A DNA stretch of 6,001 bases, taken from NCBI GenBank assembly GCA_024655865.1, contig JANLFM010000015.1, positions 5,768 through 11,768 of the forward strand, read 5' to 3'. Made by a program: the position numbers and the translations under genes. Origin of the DNA: Caldisericota bacterium. GTDB lineage: Bacteria > Caldisericota > JANLFM01. Shown piece by piece: positions 1-6,001 of this stretch (positions are counted from its first letter, which is position 1; each line of letters starts with the position of its first letter). The notes beneath the pieces were generated by a model, which worked only from the letters and a program-made list of their open reading frames with translations, was not told the origin of the DNA and made no database searches.

Positions 1-1
1 G

Positions 2-772
2 GTCTCTCCAGAGAGAATAAAGGCCGAACTGGATTTAATAATGCTCAGTGAACGCCCATCCCGTGGGATCGCCCTTCTCGATGAGCTTAACTTACTTCCG
101 CAGATTTTTCCGGAGTTGGAGGAAGCCAAGAATATTCCTCAGGACAAAGTGGAAGCGGGGGATTTATTCGCTCACAGTCTTCAAGTTCTGGAAAGGATAG
201 CCAAAGATACGCAAAACCTTCAGGAAAGATACGCAGCGCTTTTCCACGATATCGGGAAGATTCGGGCCATAAAGCAGAAAGGTGAGATGGTCGTATTTTA
301 CGGCCACGAGGAAGAGGGAGCCTTGATGACTGAGGAAATCTTAAAAAGGTTGCGCTTTTCCAACGAGGAAATTGAGGGTATCTGCTTTCTTGTGCGCCAT
401 CACATGCTCGTAACCCAGTACTCCCCGGAATGGAGTGATTCGGCAGTGAAGAGGCTTATCCGCCGTTTAGGGGATAGGCTGATAAGCACACTCCGGCTGG
501 CCAAGGCAGACATTTATGGTATTGAAAAGCTGGAAAATAACTTCTGGCACTTGATTAGAAGGATTGAGGCCCTTGACCAGGAGAAAGTAAAAAGTGTTTC
601 CAGTCCCTTAAGCGGCGAGGAAATCATGGACCTGCTTGGTCTTTCTCCCGGGCCCAGGGTGGGAGAAGTAAAGGAGGAGCTCGTGGAAGCCATTCTGGAG
701 GGAGAAATCGAGAACACGAAAGAAGCAGCTATTAGCTACCTCAGGGGTAAATACGGAGGAGTAAAAAACTAA
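2..772 (+). CDS. tRNA nucleotidyltransferase/poly(A) polymerase family protein, C-terminal part with HD domain (5' partial)
   Basis: The reading frame is open to the left edge: codons from base 2 read VSPERIKAELDLIM, so the ATG at 41 is internal and the gene starts outside the window. The visible 256 residues hold the RNA-binding/linker region (SPERI...ELDLIMLSERPSRGIALLDEL, a typical CCA-enzyme stretch) and an HD domain. Counting from the ATG at 41, the HD metal ligands are H45, H69-D70 in ALFHDIGK, H89, H120-H121 and probably D157 in KAD. The C-terminal part (LSGEEIMDLLGLSPGPRVGE, then EAILEGEI and a TKEAA helix) matches the tail of bacterial CCA-adding enzymes. In this family the N-terminal head adds CCA or A residues to tRNA 3' ends, and the HD domain has metal-dependent phosphohydrolase activity in some members. 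The head is not visible, so CCA-adding, A-adding and poly(A) polymerase cannot be told apart. The amidohydrolase gene follows after 27 bases on the same strand, suggesting co-transcription. Confidence 0.88.
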   Translation, partial: VSPERIKAELDLIMLSERPSRGIALLDELNLLPQIFPELEEAKNIPQDKVEAGDLFAHSLQVLERIAKDTQNLQERYAALFHDIGKIRAIKQKGEMVVFYGHEEEGALMTEEILKRLRFSNEEIEGICFLVRHHMLVTQYSPEWSDSAVKRLIRRLGDRLISTLRLAKADIYGIEKLENNFWHLIRRIEALDQEKVKSVSSPLSGEEIMDLLGLSPGPRVGEVKEELVEAILEGEIENTKEAAISYLRGKYGGVKN

Positions 773-799
773 CCGATTGGGAGCATTCCTTTAAAAAGC

Positions 800-2359
800 A
801 TGGACCTGATATTAAAAGATGCTTTCTTTTACTCCAGAGGGCGGACACTTTTCACTGATATAGTGATATCCGGAGATGAAATCCTCAAGGTCGGAAGGGT
901 TCCAAAAGAGGATTATAAAGATTTTGAGCGTATCGATTGCCGCAATAAACTGATTCTTCCCGCTTTCACCGACAGCCACCTCCATCTTGAGGCCCTTGCC
1001 AATTCGCTCGAGGAAATCGATCTTAGAGACTCCAGAAGTTTGGAAGAGGTCCTTTCCAGGATCGCTCGGTTTGCGGAACAACTACCTCCGGGGGAGTGGA
1101 TTACCGGTGGAAGGTGGGATAAAAACATCTGGGAAAAACCGGTATTCCCAACGCACAGGGAACTCGATCGTGTTACCGGAGATCACCCAGCGATGCTCTG
1201 GAGTAAAGATGGCCACGCGCTCTGGGTGAATTCTCTGGTGCTCAAGCTTCTGAACATCGACCGCACTACCCCGGACCCCCCTGGGGGAAAAATCCTCAGG
1301 GACGAGGGGGGAGAACCGTCAGGGATACTTCTCGAGAACGCCGCTGATCTCTACGGAGGGAAATTTGCGCGCCCAGAAGAAAATGATAGAGAAGCTAACC
1401 TCACAAGAGCAGCAAAATACCTGAACCAGCAGGGAATCACCGGGTGCAACTGGTTTTTGGAAAAAAATGAGGATCCTCTTTCAATCCTCTCCTTTATTGA
1501 TGCTTTAAATTTGGATCTTGACGTAACGCTCTGGTTCCCCAAAGAGTCCCTGGAAGCAGTAATGAATAGTGGCCTGAAAAGCGGTGAGGGAACAGAGAGG
1601 GTAAAGTTTGGGGGAATAAAACTTTTTGCGGACGGAGCGCTTGGTTCGCAAACAGCTTTCCTGCTTGCACCGTATGAGGGCTCCCATAGTTCTGGCATAG
1701 AGGTCACATCAAAAAAGGAGCTTGAGGAAGTTATAAATGTAGCAGCCAAGCACGATATCGCTGTGGCAGTTCATGCAATTGGAGATGCTGCAGTCCGGAA
1801 CGCTATTCAGGCTTTCTACCCTCAAAGAGCTTTAAATCAAAAATTACGTAACCGACTGGAACATGTGCAGTTAATCCATCCCCAGGACAGAGTTCGTCTC
1901 TCAGAAAGTGGGCTTTTAGCTTCCGTTCAACCCATTCACGCGGTCTCTGACAGAAAAATGGCCAGTCTTTATTGGGGAGAAAGAGTCAAATATTCTTATT
2001 CCTATCGCTCACTTCACGATTCAGGAATTCCTCTGGCATTCGGATCCGATGCCCCCGTGGAGGATCCCTCGGTACTTAAAGGAATTTACGCAGCCTGCGC
2101 CAGGAAAACCCTCTTCATTTCTGAGGAGCCCTTTCTTCCTCAAGAAGCTATCGATTTAAAGGACGCTCTGGATGCCTACACCTATTGGGGAGCCTGGAGT
2201 ACCTTTCAGGATAAGGAAAAAGGGGAGATCGCCCCCGGGAAAAAGGCGAACCTGGTTGTGCTTTCGGAGAACATCCTCAATTTGCCCCTGATTGGGCTGA
2301 GAGAGGTTAAAGTGCTCTCCACGATCTTTAGAGGAAAAATTTTCAGATACGGTTCTTAA
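800..2359 (+). CDS. Amidohydrolase family 3 (YtcJ-like) metal-dependent hydrolase
   Basis: Complete 519-residue protein, the usual length for the YtcJ/NfdA group of the amidohydrolase superfamily. The N-terminal beta-sandwich piece (MDLILKDAFFY...GDEILKVG) leads into the TIM barrel. Visible metal or active-site residues are H60 and H62 (DSHLH), K274 (GGIKLFADGALGSQT, the position of the bridging lysine), H325 (AVHAIGDAA), H355 (RLEHVQ), H380 (QPIHAVSD) and D417 (AFGSDAPVED). The C-terminal GEIAPGKKANLVVL closes the sandwich domain. No signal peptide is seen, so it is probably cytoplasmic. Family members hydrolyse amide or related C-N bonds, such as N-substituted formamides; the substrate here cannot be read from sequence. 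The ATG at 800 is the only start near the conserved N-terminus, but no good Shine-Dalgarno precedes it: GGGAG at 779-783 is 16 bases away. Translation may depend on the upstream gene. The last 17 bases overlap the convergent transporter gene. Confidence 0.93.
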   Translation: MDLILKDAFFYSRGRTLFTDIVISGDEILKVGRVPKEDYKDFERIDCRNKLILPAFTDSHLHLEALANSLEEIDLRDSRSLEEVLSRIARFAEQLPPGEWITGGRWDKNIWEKPVFPTHRELDRVTGDHPAMLWSKDGHALWVNSLVLKLLNIDRTTPDPPGGKILRDEGGEPSGILLENAADLYGGKFARPEENDREANLTRAAKYLNQQGITGCNWFLEKNEDPLSILSFIDALNLDLDVTLWFPKESLEAVMNSGLKSGEGTERVKFGGIKLFADGALGSQTAFLLAPYEGSHSSGIEVTSKKELEEVINVAAKHDIAVAVHAIGDAAVRNAIQAFYPQRALNQKLRNRLEHVQLIHPQDRVRLSESGLLASVQPIHAVSDRKMASLYWGERVKYSYSYRSLHDSGIPLAFGSDAPVEDPSVLKGIYAACARKTLFISEEPFLPQEAIDLKDALDAYTYWGAWSTFQDKEKGEIAPGKKANLVVLSENILNLPLIGLREVKVLSTIFRGKIFRYGS

Positions 2360-3230
2360 CAAGGACAGCCTCATTTCTGGGGATAATCGCCAGTCCTAAA
2401 ATAACCAGGGCACCGCCTAAAAGAGCAATTACGCCGGGAACTTCCCTAAAGATAATCAGGGCCCAAATCGTAGCCCCTACTGGTTCAAAAAGGACGGACA
2501 TGGTCAAAAAAGCTGGTCTCACATAGGCTAAAAGGTAATTGAGCAAAGTGTGGCCCATAATTTGTGGACCCAGGGCTAAAAGCACAAACCAGAGCCAATC
2601 CGCAGGGGGAAAGTTTAAGAACTCTCCTGGACCCATAAAAGCGAAAATGGCTGTTCCCAATAACAGCGCAGCCACCGTGTAAACAAAAACACCGTAGGTA
2701 AGAATAGGGAGTCTGGCCCGCAGGACACTTCCTGAGAAAAAATAAATGGCGGCCATCAGGCCTCCGAGCAAAGCAAAGAGGTCCCCCTTTAAAGCAACTC
2801 CGGAAAATTGAAAGTCCGCGTTAGCAATGAGTACTACTCCGCCAAAGGAGAGCACCAGGGCCAAAAGGAAAGCCAGAGGGAACGATCTCCTGTTAATTAC
2901 CCTCTCTCCCAGGGCAACAAAAATGACGTGTGTACTCACCAGGATAGTAGAGCTGGAAACGGTAGTCCACTTCAGGGAAGTGATCCAGAAATAGAAATGG
3001 GCAGCCAAAGCTAACCCGGAGAGAAATAGTAAAACCAGTTCTCCTGGTTTAAGAGGAATAAGGATCTTCGTCCTGGTAATAGGTGCCCAGATGAGAAGAA
3101 AAATGGTGGCCAAAAACAACCTGTAAAAAGAAATAGTAAGCGCTGAAGCACTGGAGAGCCGGGCCAAAATGGAGCCGAAAGAGACCGCGATCAGGGCGGT
3201 CAGGGTGATAAAAAGAAGCCTTTTTCCCAT
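2343..3230 (-). CDS. EamA/DMT-superfamily transporter, ten TM segments
   Basis: A 295-residue, very hydrophobic protein of the size typical for EamA (drug/metabolite transporter) permeases. About ten membrane segments can be placed near residues 5-25, 33-50, 63-81, 91-107, 117-136, 151-169, 176-199, 212-230, 236-260 and 264-283. They fall into two five-helix halves, each an EamA repeat. Recognisable family stretches are SLKWTTVSSSTILVSTHVIF at the end of the first repeat and GHTLLNYLLAYVRP followed by LFEPVGATIWALIIFREVPG at the end of the second. Members move small metabolites or drugs across the inner membrane, most often as exporters; the cargo is not predictable here. The ATG at 3230 lies 5 bases past the stop of the zinc-ribbon gene and has no clear ribosome binding site, so translational coupling is likely. 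The gene ends with TGA inside the last codons of the convergent amidohydrolase. Confidence 0.93.
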   Translation of the reverse strand: MGKRLLFITLTALIAVSFGSILARLSSASALTISFYRLFLATIFLLIWAPITRTKILIPLKPGELVLLFLSGLALAAHFYFWITSLKWTTVSSSTILVSTHVIFVALGERVINRRSFPLAFLLALVLSFGGVVLIANADFQFSGVALKGDLFALLGGLMAAIYFFSGSVLRARLPILTYGVFVYTVAALLLGTAIFAFMGPGEFLNFPPADWLWFVLLALGPQIMGHTLLNYLLAYVRPAFLTMSVLFEPVGATIWALIIFREVPGVIALLGGALVILGLAIIPRNEAVLVKNRI

Positions 3231-3235
3231 GGGTC

Positions 3236-4834
3236 TTAAGGACTGACCGTGAGACCTTCAAACCTCAGGGAATCAGGAGAAAACTCTAAGAGCAATAGCG
3301 ATGTGCCCTTCAACTGTGTAGGCAGAACCTCTGTATTGGGTATTTCCAATTTCTCCATCAATTGCTGAAGTTTTTCCCCGTTCAGGTACAGGAAAAGGTG
3401 ATACTTGCCCAGAAGTGAAGCGTAGTGTCTAAATTGTTCCTCCCCAGCGAGAGCATTTTCCAGGCCCTTTTCTCGGTTGATTAAGCCCTTCATGGAATCC
3501 AGGCCTGTTGTGATTAGAAGGTGTTTCTCAGTGAGAGCGTAATAAAAATTCCCTTCCGGGGTAGCGATTTTCCGGGCAAGAACGCCCTCAATATTCACGG
3601 TCTCAAAGGAAAAGCCCTCTCCTGCACCCTGAGACAGGAACTGCTCTATCTGATTGATAGTTTGGCTGGCCCTGGGATAGCTGAGCTGGTCAACCTCAAA
3701 AGTGGCCCCAAAGGGAAACGGAGCCTCCACGTTCTCCATAGCCATTAAATAGAGTTCCATTTTCCCGTCGAGAAAGGAAAGATCAAGAGAAGGAGGAGCA
3801 AAATCCTGCGCACCTACACTCTTTAACAGTTCACCTAACCAGCCGAAAGAGGTCAGAGCCAGGGCTGAGTCGGGAGGAACCATCCGGAAAGGAGTATCTG
3901 TTTCCGCAGAAGAGTTTATTAATTTTAAGAGAACGTCATAGACACCTTTCAGTTCCCTGGAAGGAGGGGAGCTGAGCAACTTCTTAAGGTCTAAAATGAG
4001 CTCCCCTTTATAGTGCGGTAAGCCTTCCAGCTCATCAGCAAAAAGGTAAAAATGACTCACTTCGGAGGGAATATCCGGAATCAAAGAGAAATTGACAAAA
4101 ACAAAAAGCGAGGTTGCCTTTGGTACCTTCTCCTTGATGGAGCGGAAAAGAGGGCTGTTCTCAAGGGAAGAACGGTTCTCCCCAAAAAGGGAAAGGAGAG
4201 CTTCCTCGGAGGAAGCGGCATAAAAAATGTTTCCCTTTAGAGCGATCCACACCTCTTCATCCGGAAAACCCGTTATGGAGGTATTTCCTACCTTTTTTTG
4301 CTCAACCCGTTTCCCTTGTTGCTCATACTGGCTTACTAATTTAGCCTGAAAATTTTCTGCCTGAGTGGGGTCCTTTACTTCACCAAGAAGATAAAAATCA
4401 GGCTTATCCCTGTTCCAGGCTAAAGCAAGTTGAATGTTCGGTTTAACTGCACTCAGAAGCTCCTGGGCCAGGGGATCGGCCTCCAGTTCCTTAAAGGGGT
4501 CTTCCATTCCTGGAAAAGTCGAGGAAATCCGAAGGGACTCCACAAACTCCAGTAAGGAACCCTGAGTGGAAGTAAAAGAAAGGTAAACACCACTATTTCC
4601 TGGAATAAGTTGAGATAAGTTCATCTGGGAAGCTGCAGGAGATAGCTTAAGAGCGCCAATCAAAAAATATACGCCAATCCCTAAGGCAACGATAAGAATC
4701 CCTATTAGTATCCAGGTGTACAAATTTTTAGTTCCGCGCTTCACTTCAGGGGGTTGGAGTCTGTATCCACAGCGGGAGCAAAAAACAGCACCCTGCTCAT
4801 TTTCTTGACCACACTGAGGGCAAAACATGCTCAA
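3236..4834 (-). CDS. Zinc-ribbon, single-TM protein with DUF3352-like extracytoplasmic domain
   Basis: A 532-residue protein counted from a TTG start at 4834; a second possible start is the ATG at 4828, two codons in. The N-terminus is a zinc ribbon with two CxxC pairs (C5/C8 in FCPQCGQ and C19/C22 in FCSRCGY). A basic linker (KRGTK) and one TM helix at about residues 39-61 follow, then roughly 470 hydrophilic residues. Positive charge before the helix predicts the ribbon inside and the large domain outside; the large part has no cysteine, which fits. It resembles DUF3352 proteins (LIPGNSGVYLSF opening, alternating strands and helices), recognised by pattern only and with no known function. 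Two halves, about 76-250 and 318-486, look like a duplication. AGGAGG at 4842-4847 sits 7 bases from the TTG and 13 from the ATG, favouring TTG. It lies 35 bases after the SLH gene and 5 before the transporter. Function is unknown; an envelope sensor or scaffold is only a guess. Confidence 0.85.
   Translation of the reverse strand: MSMFCPQCGQENEQGAVFCSRCGYRLQPPEVKRGTKNLYTWILIGILIVALGIGVYFLIGALKLSPAASQMNLSQLIPGNSGVYLSFTSTQGSLLEFVESLRISSTFPGMEDPFKELEADPLAQELLSAVKPNIQLALAWNRDKPDFYLLGEVKDPTQAENFQAKLVSQYEQQGKRVEQKKVGNTSITGFPDEEVWIALKGNIFYAASSEEALLSLFGENRSSLENSPLFRSIKEKVPKATSLFVFVNFSLIPDIPSEVSHFYLFADELEGLPHYKGELILDLKKLLSSPPSRELKGVYDVLLKLINSSAETDTPFRMVPPDSALALTSFGWLGELLKSVGAQDFAPPSLDLSFLDGKMELYLMAMENVEAPFPFGATFEVDQLSYPRASQTINQIEQFLSQGAGEGFSFETVNIEGVLARKIATPEGNFYYALTEKHLLITTGLDSMKGLINREKGLENALAGEEQFRHYASLLGKYHLFLYLNGEKLQQLMEKLEIPNTEVLPTQLKGTSLLLLEFSPDSLRFEGLTVSP
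3377..4609 (-). repeat. Apparent tandem duplication inside the DUF3352-like domain
   Basis: Two halves of the zinc-ribbon protein, about residues 76-250 and 318-486, share the same order of elements. Each has an opening strand (LIPGNSGVYLSF / MVPPDSALALTSF), a strand near IQLALAW / MELYLMAM, a helix, a strand pair ending NIFYAAS / HLLITTG, a helix with LLSLF / MKGLI, a SLENSPLF / GLENALAG segment, and a closing strand (LFVFVNFS / LFLYLNGE). Spacing from the third to the last element is 40 and 42 residues. Identity is low, so the copy is old. This was judged by eye. Confidence 0.55.
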
Positions 4835-4841
4835 GTAAAAA

Positions 4842-4847
4842 CCTCCT
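4842..4847 (-). promoter_or_regulatory. Strong Shine-Dalgarno for the zinc-ribbon gene; decides between TTG and ATG start
   Basis: On the minus strand AAAAGGAGGT occupies 4841-4850 with AGGAGG at 4842-4847. It is the best ribosome binding site in the window. Seven bases separate GGAGG from the TTG at 4834, near the optimum, against 13 for the ATG at 4828. This favours the TTG, although both starts keep the whole zinc ribbon. Confidence 0.8.
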
Positions 4848-4855
4848 TTTTGTTG

Positions 4856-4861
4856 ATTATA
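4856..4861 (-). promoter_or_regulatory. Possible -10 box (TATAAT) upstream of the zinc-ribbon gene
   Basis: The minus strand carries a perfect TATAAT in the 35-base gap after the SLH gene, with the ribosome binding site 8 bases downstream. A transcript starting at the usual distance would have a very short leader. At 16-18 bases upstream the sequence is CCCTTT/CCCCTT/ACCCCT, not a recognisable -35, and there is no TG extension. A CTGACA at 4868-4873 is only 6 bases away, too close to serve. The site may be a weak internal promoter or chance in an AT-rich gap. Confidence 0.35.
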
Positions 4862-4869
4862 TAACTTTG

Positions 4870-6001
4870 TCAGGGAGAAAGGGGTAACTTTAAAAGGGAA
4901 CTCAGGAAGAGACAGGCTTGCCCTCTGGTAATGAATTTATCGGGCTCAAATTTTCCCCCTGAGAGGAAAAAGCGATAGAAGCGAGACTCTAAAAGAGGCG
5001 GATCGTTCAGGAAAAATGCTTTGAGAAAGGGCTCTGACCAGTGCCCTTGAGTATCGGGAAAGGGCAGGGAGCCCTCCTTAAGTTCCAAGCCGGATGCGCG
5101 AGAAAGAGCCACCAGAGCTTGAGCTTTGGTGATGTATTCCTCAGGATAAAAGAGACCATCGTCATAGCCAATCATCCACCCCGATTGTGCGCAAAGATTG
5201 ACCGCCTTAGCGTACCAGGCATCCGGATTCACGTCTGAAAATACCTTTGCTTCTCCTTCCTTCGGAGCAAAGGCAGTAGCGAGGAGAGTAGCAAACTGTG
5301 CCCTTGTGAGGAAAGAATCAGGGCGAAAGGTACCGTCGTCGAAGCCCTTGACAATCCCCCGGCGGTAAAGCGCTTCTACCCATGGCCGGCTCCAATGTTC
5401 CCCAAGGTCGAAAAAAGGCACATTTTGGGCCGATGTTGCTTGTAAGGGAGTTAGCTCGGTCCAGGCAATGCGCTCCAGAGTTCCCACTTTGTCCTGCCAG
5501 GCGATCAGATTTCCCCAGAGAGCTGGAGCATCCTGACCAGTTACGGATTTATAAGGGACAATAATTTGCCCTGAGTTCAAATCGAAAACGTTAATCTGGC
5601 GGATGCCGTTCTTGTAGAGTGTGTAGGCCACCCAATTCCCATATATTTTTGGCCAGTAAATGCAGCTCCTGTTCGTCCTAGAACCATCTTCTTTCACCAG
5701 TATGGAGATCTGTCCGGTGGGGATAGTATACATGTATAAAGCAGCACTACCGTCATCGTGATTCAAACTCCATACTATTTTATCCCCAAAGATGTCGGGC
5801 ACTCCGGCCGCTTCAGGCTTGTTGGGGTTGTGAACCCAGACCGGAATCTCTTTCTCCAGAGTGAGATCGTACATGTAAATGTCCGTGAAATTAAAGTTCT
5901 CCCGACCATCCAGCCAAACGATCCGATCACCGTCAATGGAAGGGTACATTTGGTTCCCTGGAGATAAGCTGATGGGGCGTTCTATCCCCTTTTTCAAGTC
6001 G
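4870..6001 (-). CDS. SLH-domain surface protein with beta-propeller repeats (5' partial)
   Basis: The frame is open through the right edge. The TTG at 5995-5997 is an internal Leu codon: with the preceding GAC it reads DLKKGIERPIS, the end of an earlier propeller blade, so the true start and any signal peptide lie beyond the window. Counting from that TTG, residues 19-184 carry four propeller-type repeats (SIDGDRIVWLD, DIFGDKIVWS, KIYGNWVAYT, ALWGNLIAWQ, three with a following YMYDL/YMYTI/NVFDL strand). Residues 196-366 hold three SLH repeats, which in other bacteria bind peptidoglycan-linked polymers and anchor proteins to the surface. No catalytic motif is seen, so a structural or binding role in the envelope is likely. 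All three SLH motifs carry Gln where TRAE has Glu, and the third repeat is divergent. The gene ends with TGA 35 bases before the zinc-ribbon gene on the same strand. Confidence 0.9.
   Translation of the reverse strand, partial: DLKKGIERPISLSPGNQMYPSIDGDRIVWLDGRENFNFTDIYMYDLTLEKEIPVWVHNPNKPEAAGVPDIFGDKIVWSLNHDDGSAALYMYTIPTGQISILVKEDGSRTNRSCIYWPKIYGNWVAYTLYKNGIRQINVFDLNSGQIIVPYKSVTGQDAPALWGNLIAWQDKVGTLERIAWTELTPLQATSAQNVPFFDLGEHWSRPWVEALYRRGIVKGFDDGTFRPDSFLTRAQFATLLATAFAPKEGEAKVFSDVNPDAWYAKAVNLCAQSGWMIGYDDGLFYPEEYITKAQALVALSRASGLELKEGSLPFPDTQGHWSEPFLKAFFLNDPPLLESRFYRFFLSGGKFEPDKFITRGQACLFLSSLLKLPLSP
4900..5412 (-). repeat. Three C-terminal SLH domain repeats
   Basis: SLH1 (residues 196-239 from the TTG at 5997) has FDLGEHWSRPWVEALYRRGI, GFDDGTFRPD and TRAQF. 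SLH2 (253-299) has FSDVNPDAWYAKAV, GYDDGLFYPEEYIT and KAQAL. SLH3 (313-366) has FPDTQGHWSEPFLKAF, then an altered middle (LNDPPLLESRFYRFFLSGG) before KFEPDKFITRGQ. SLH1 and SLH2 are canonical; SLH3 lacks the usual G-(Y/F)-x-DG turn. Three tandem repeats at a terminus are the common surface-anchoring arrangement. Confidence 0.9.
5446..5943 (-). repeat. Four beta-propeller (TolB/WD40-like) protein repeats
   Basis: Within the SLH protein, four units of about 45-50 residues each begin with a P-x-(I/L)-x-G-(D/N)-x-(I/V)-(V/A)-(W/Y) strand, at residues 19, 66, 115 and 157 counted from the TTG at 5997. The first three continue into a strand like YMYDL followed by a short turn and an I-x-V/L strand. 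The fourth is shorter and leads straight into the SLH region. The DLKKGIERPIS at the window edge is the tail of at least one more repeat. A full propeller needs about five to eight blades, so the rest should lie beyond the edge. Confidence 0.8.

Noticed and set aside
41-43. ATG at 41 as the start of the nucleotidyltransferase-family gene.
   Set aside because: The upstream codons to the window edge read VSPERIKAELDLI, a typical CCA-enzyme segment, so the ATG is internal and a stand-alone HD protein is not supported.
1276-1287. C-run followed by G-run that could form a tight hairpin.
   Set aside because: The loop would be about two bases, and the run is explained by Pro-Pro-Gly-Gly codons in a conserved part of the amidohydrolase.
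1351-1749. A 132-codon open frame on the minus strand.
   Set aside because: It lies wholly inside the amidohydrolase gene, is serine-rich with no recognisable domain, and opposes a clearly conserved protein.
2362-2397. Nested inverted repeats AGGAC/GTCCT and CTGG/CCAG just past the amidohydrolase stop, considered as a terminator.
   Set aside because: Stems are only 4-5 bases, the outer loop is 26 bases and no T-run follows. The region codes for the C-terminus of the transporter.
3032-3050. Perfect inverted repeat AAACCAG-TTCTC-CTGGTTT, terminator-like in shape.
   Set aside because: It lies inside the transporter coding sequence (LKPGEL region), is AT-rich at its base and is not followed by a T-run in either direction.
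5995-5997. TTG at the right edge as the start of the SLH protein.
   Set aside because: The frame stays open upstream (GAC) and the reading DLKKGIERPIS is the end of an earlier propeller blade. A surface protein would also need a signal peptide, which is absent here.

Overview
This is a compact, gene-dense bacterial window with five protein-coding genes and no gene-free stretch longer than 35 bases. The C-terminal SLH (S-layer homology) repeats, the balanced-to-slightly-AT base composition, frequent AGG/AGA arginine codons and Glu/Lys-rich proteins suggest a thermophilic or anaerobic bacterium of Firmicutes/Clostridia-like or Atribacterota-like type. That placement is an inference from general character, not from a recognised genome.

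Layout. Two genes run rightward. The first (2-772) is the 3' part of a tRNA nucleotidyltransferase/poly(A) polymerase-family gene with an HD phosphohydrolase domain; its catalytic head lies left of the window. It is followed after 27 bases by a complete amidohydrolase of the YtcJ/amidohydrolase-3 type (800-2359). Three genes run leftward from the right edge: an SLH-anchored beta-propeller surface protein (entering from beyond 6001, ending at 4870), a zinc-ribbon/single-TM protein with a large DUF3352-like outer domain (4834-3236), and a ten-TM EamA/DMT-family transporter (3230-2343). The two blocks converge and their last genes overlap tail to tail by 17 bases (2343-2359), with no recognisable terminator between them.

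How they fit together. The rightward genes look like a housekeeping RNA-processing gene plus a metabolic hydrolase. The leftward genes all concern the cell envelope: a surface protein, a membrane-tethered exported domain and an inner-membrane exporter. The zinc-ribbon gene has the strongest ribosome binding site in the window and a TATAAT hexamer just upstream, so it may have its own promoter; the transporter starts 5 bases after its stop and is probably translated with it.

No mobile element, CRISPR array, RNA gene or obviously new system was found. The items most worth a second look are an apparent internal duplication of the DUF3352-like domain, the cytoplasmic zinc ribbon joined to that exported domain, and the unusual third SLH repeat with Gln in place of Glu in the TRAE motif of all three repeats.
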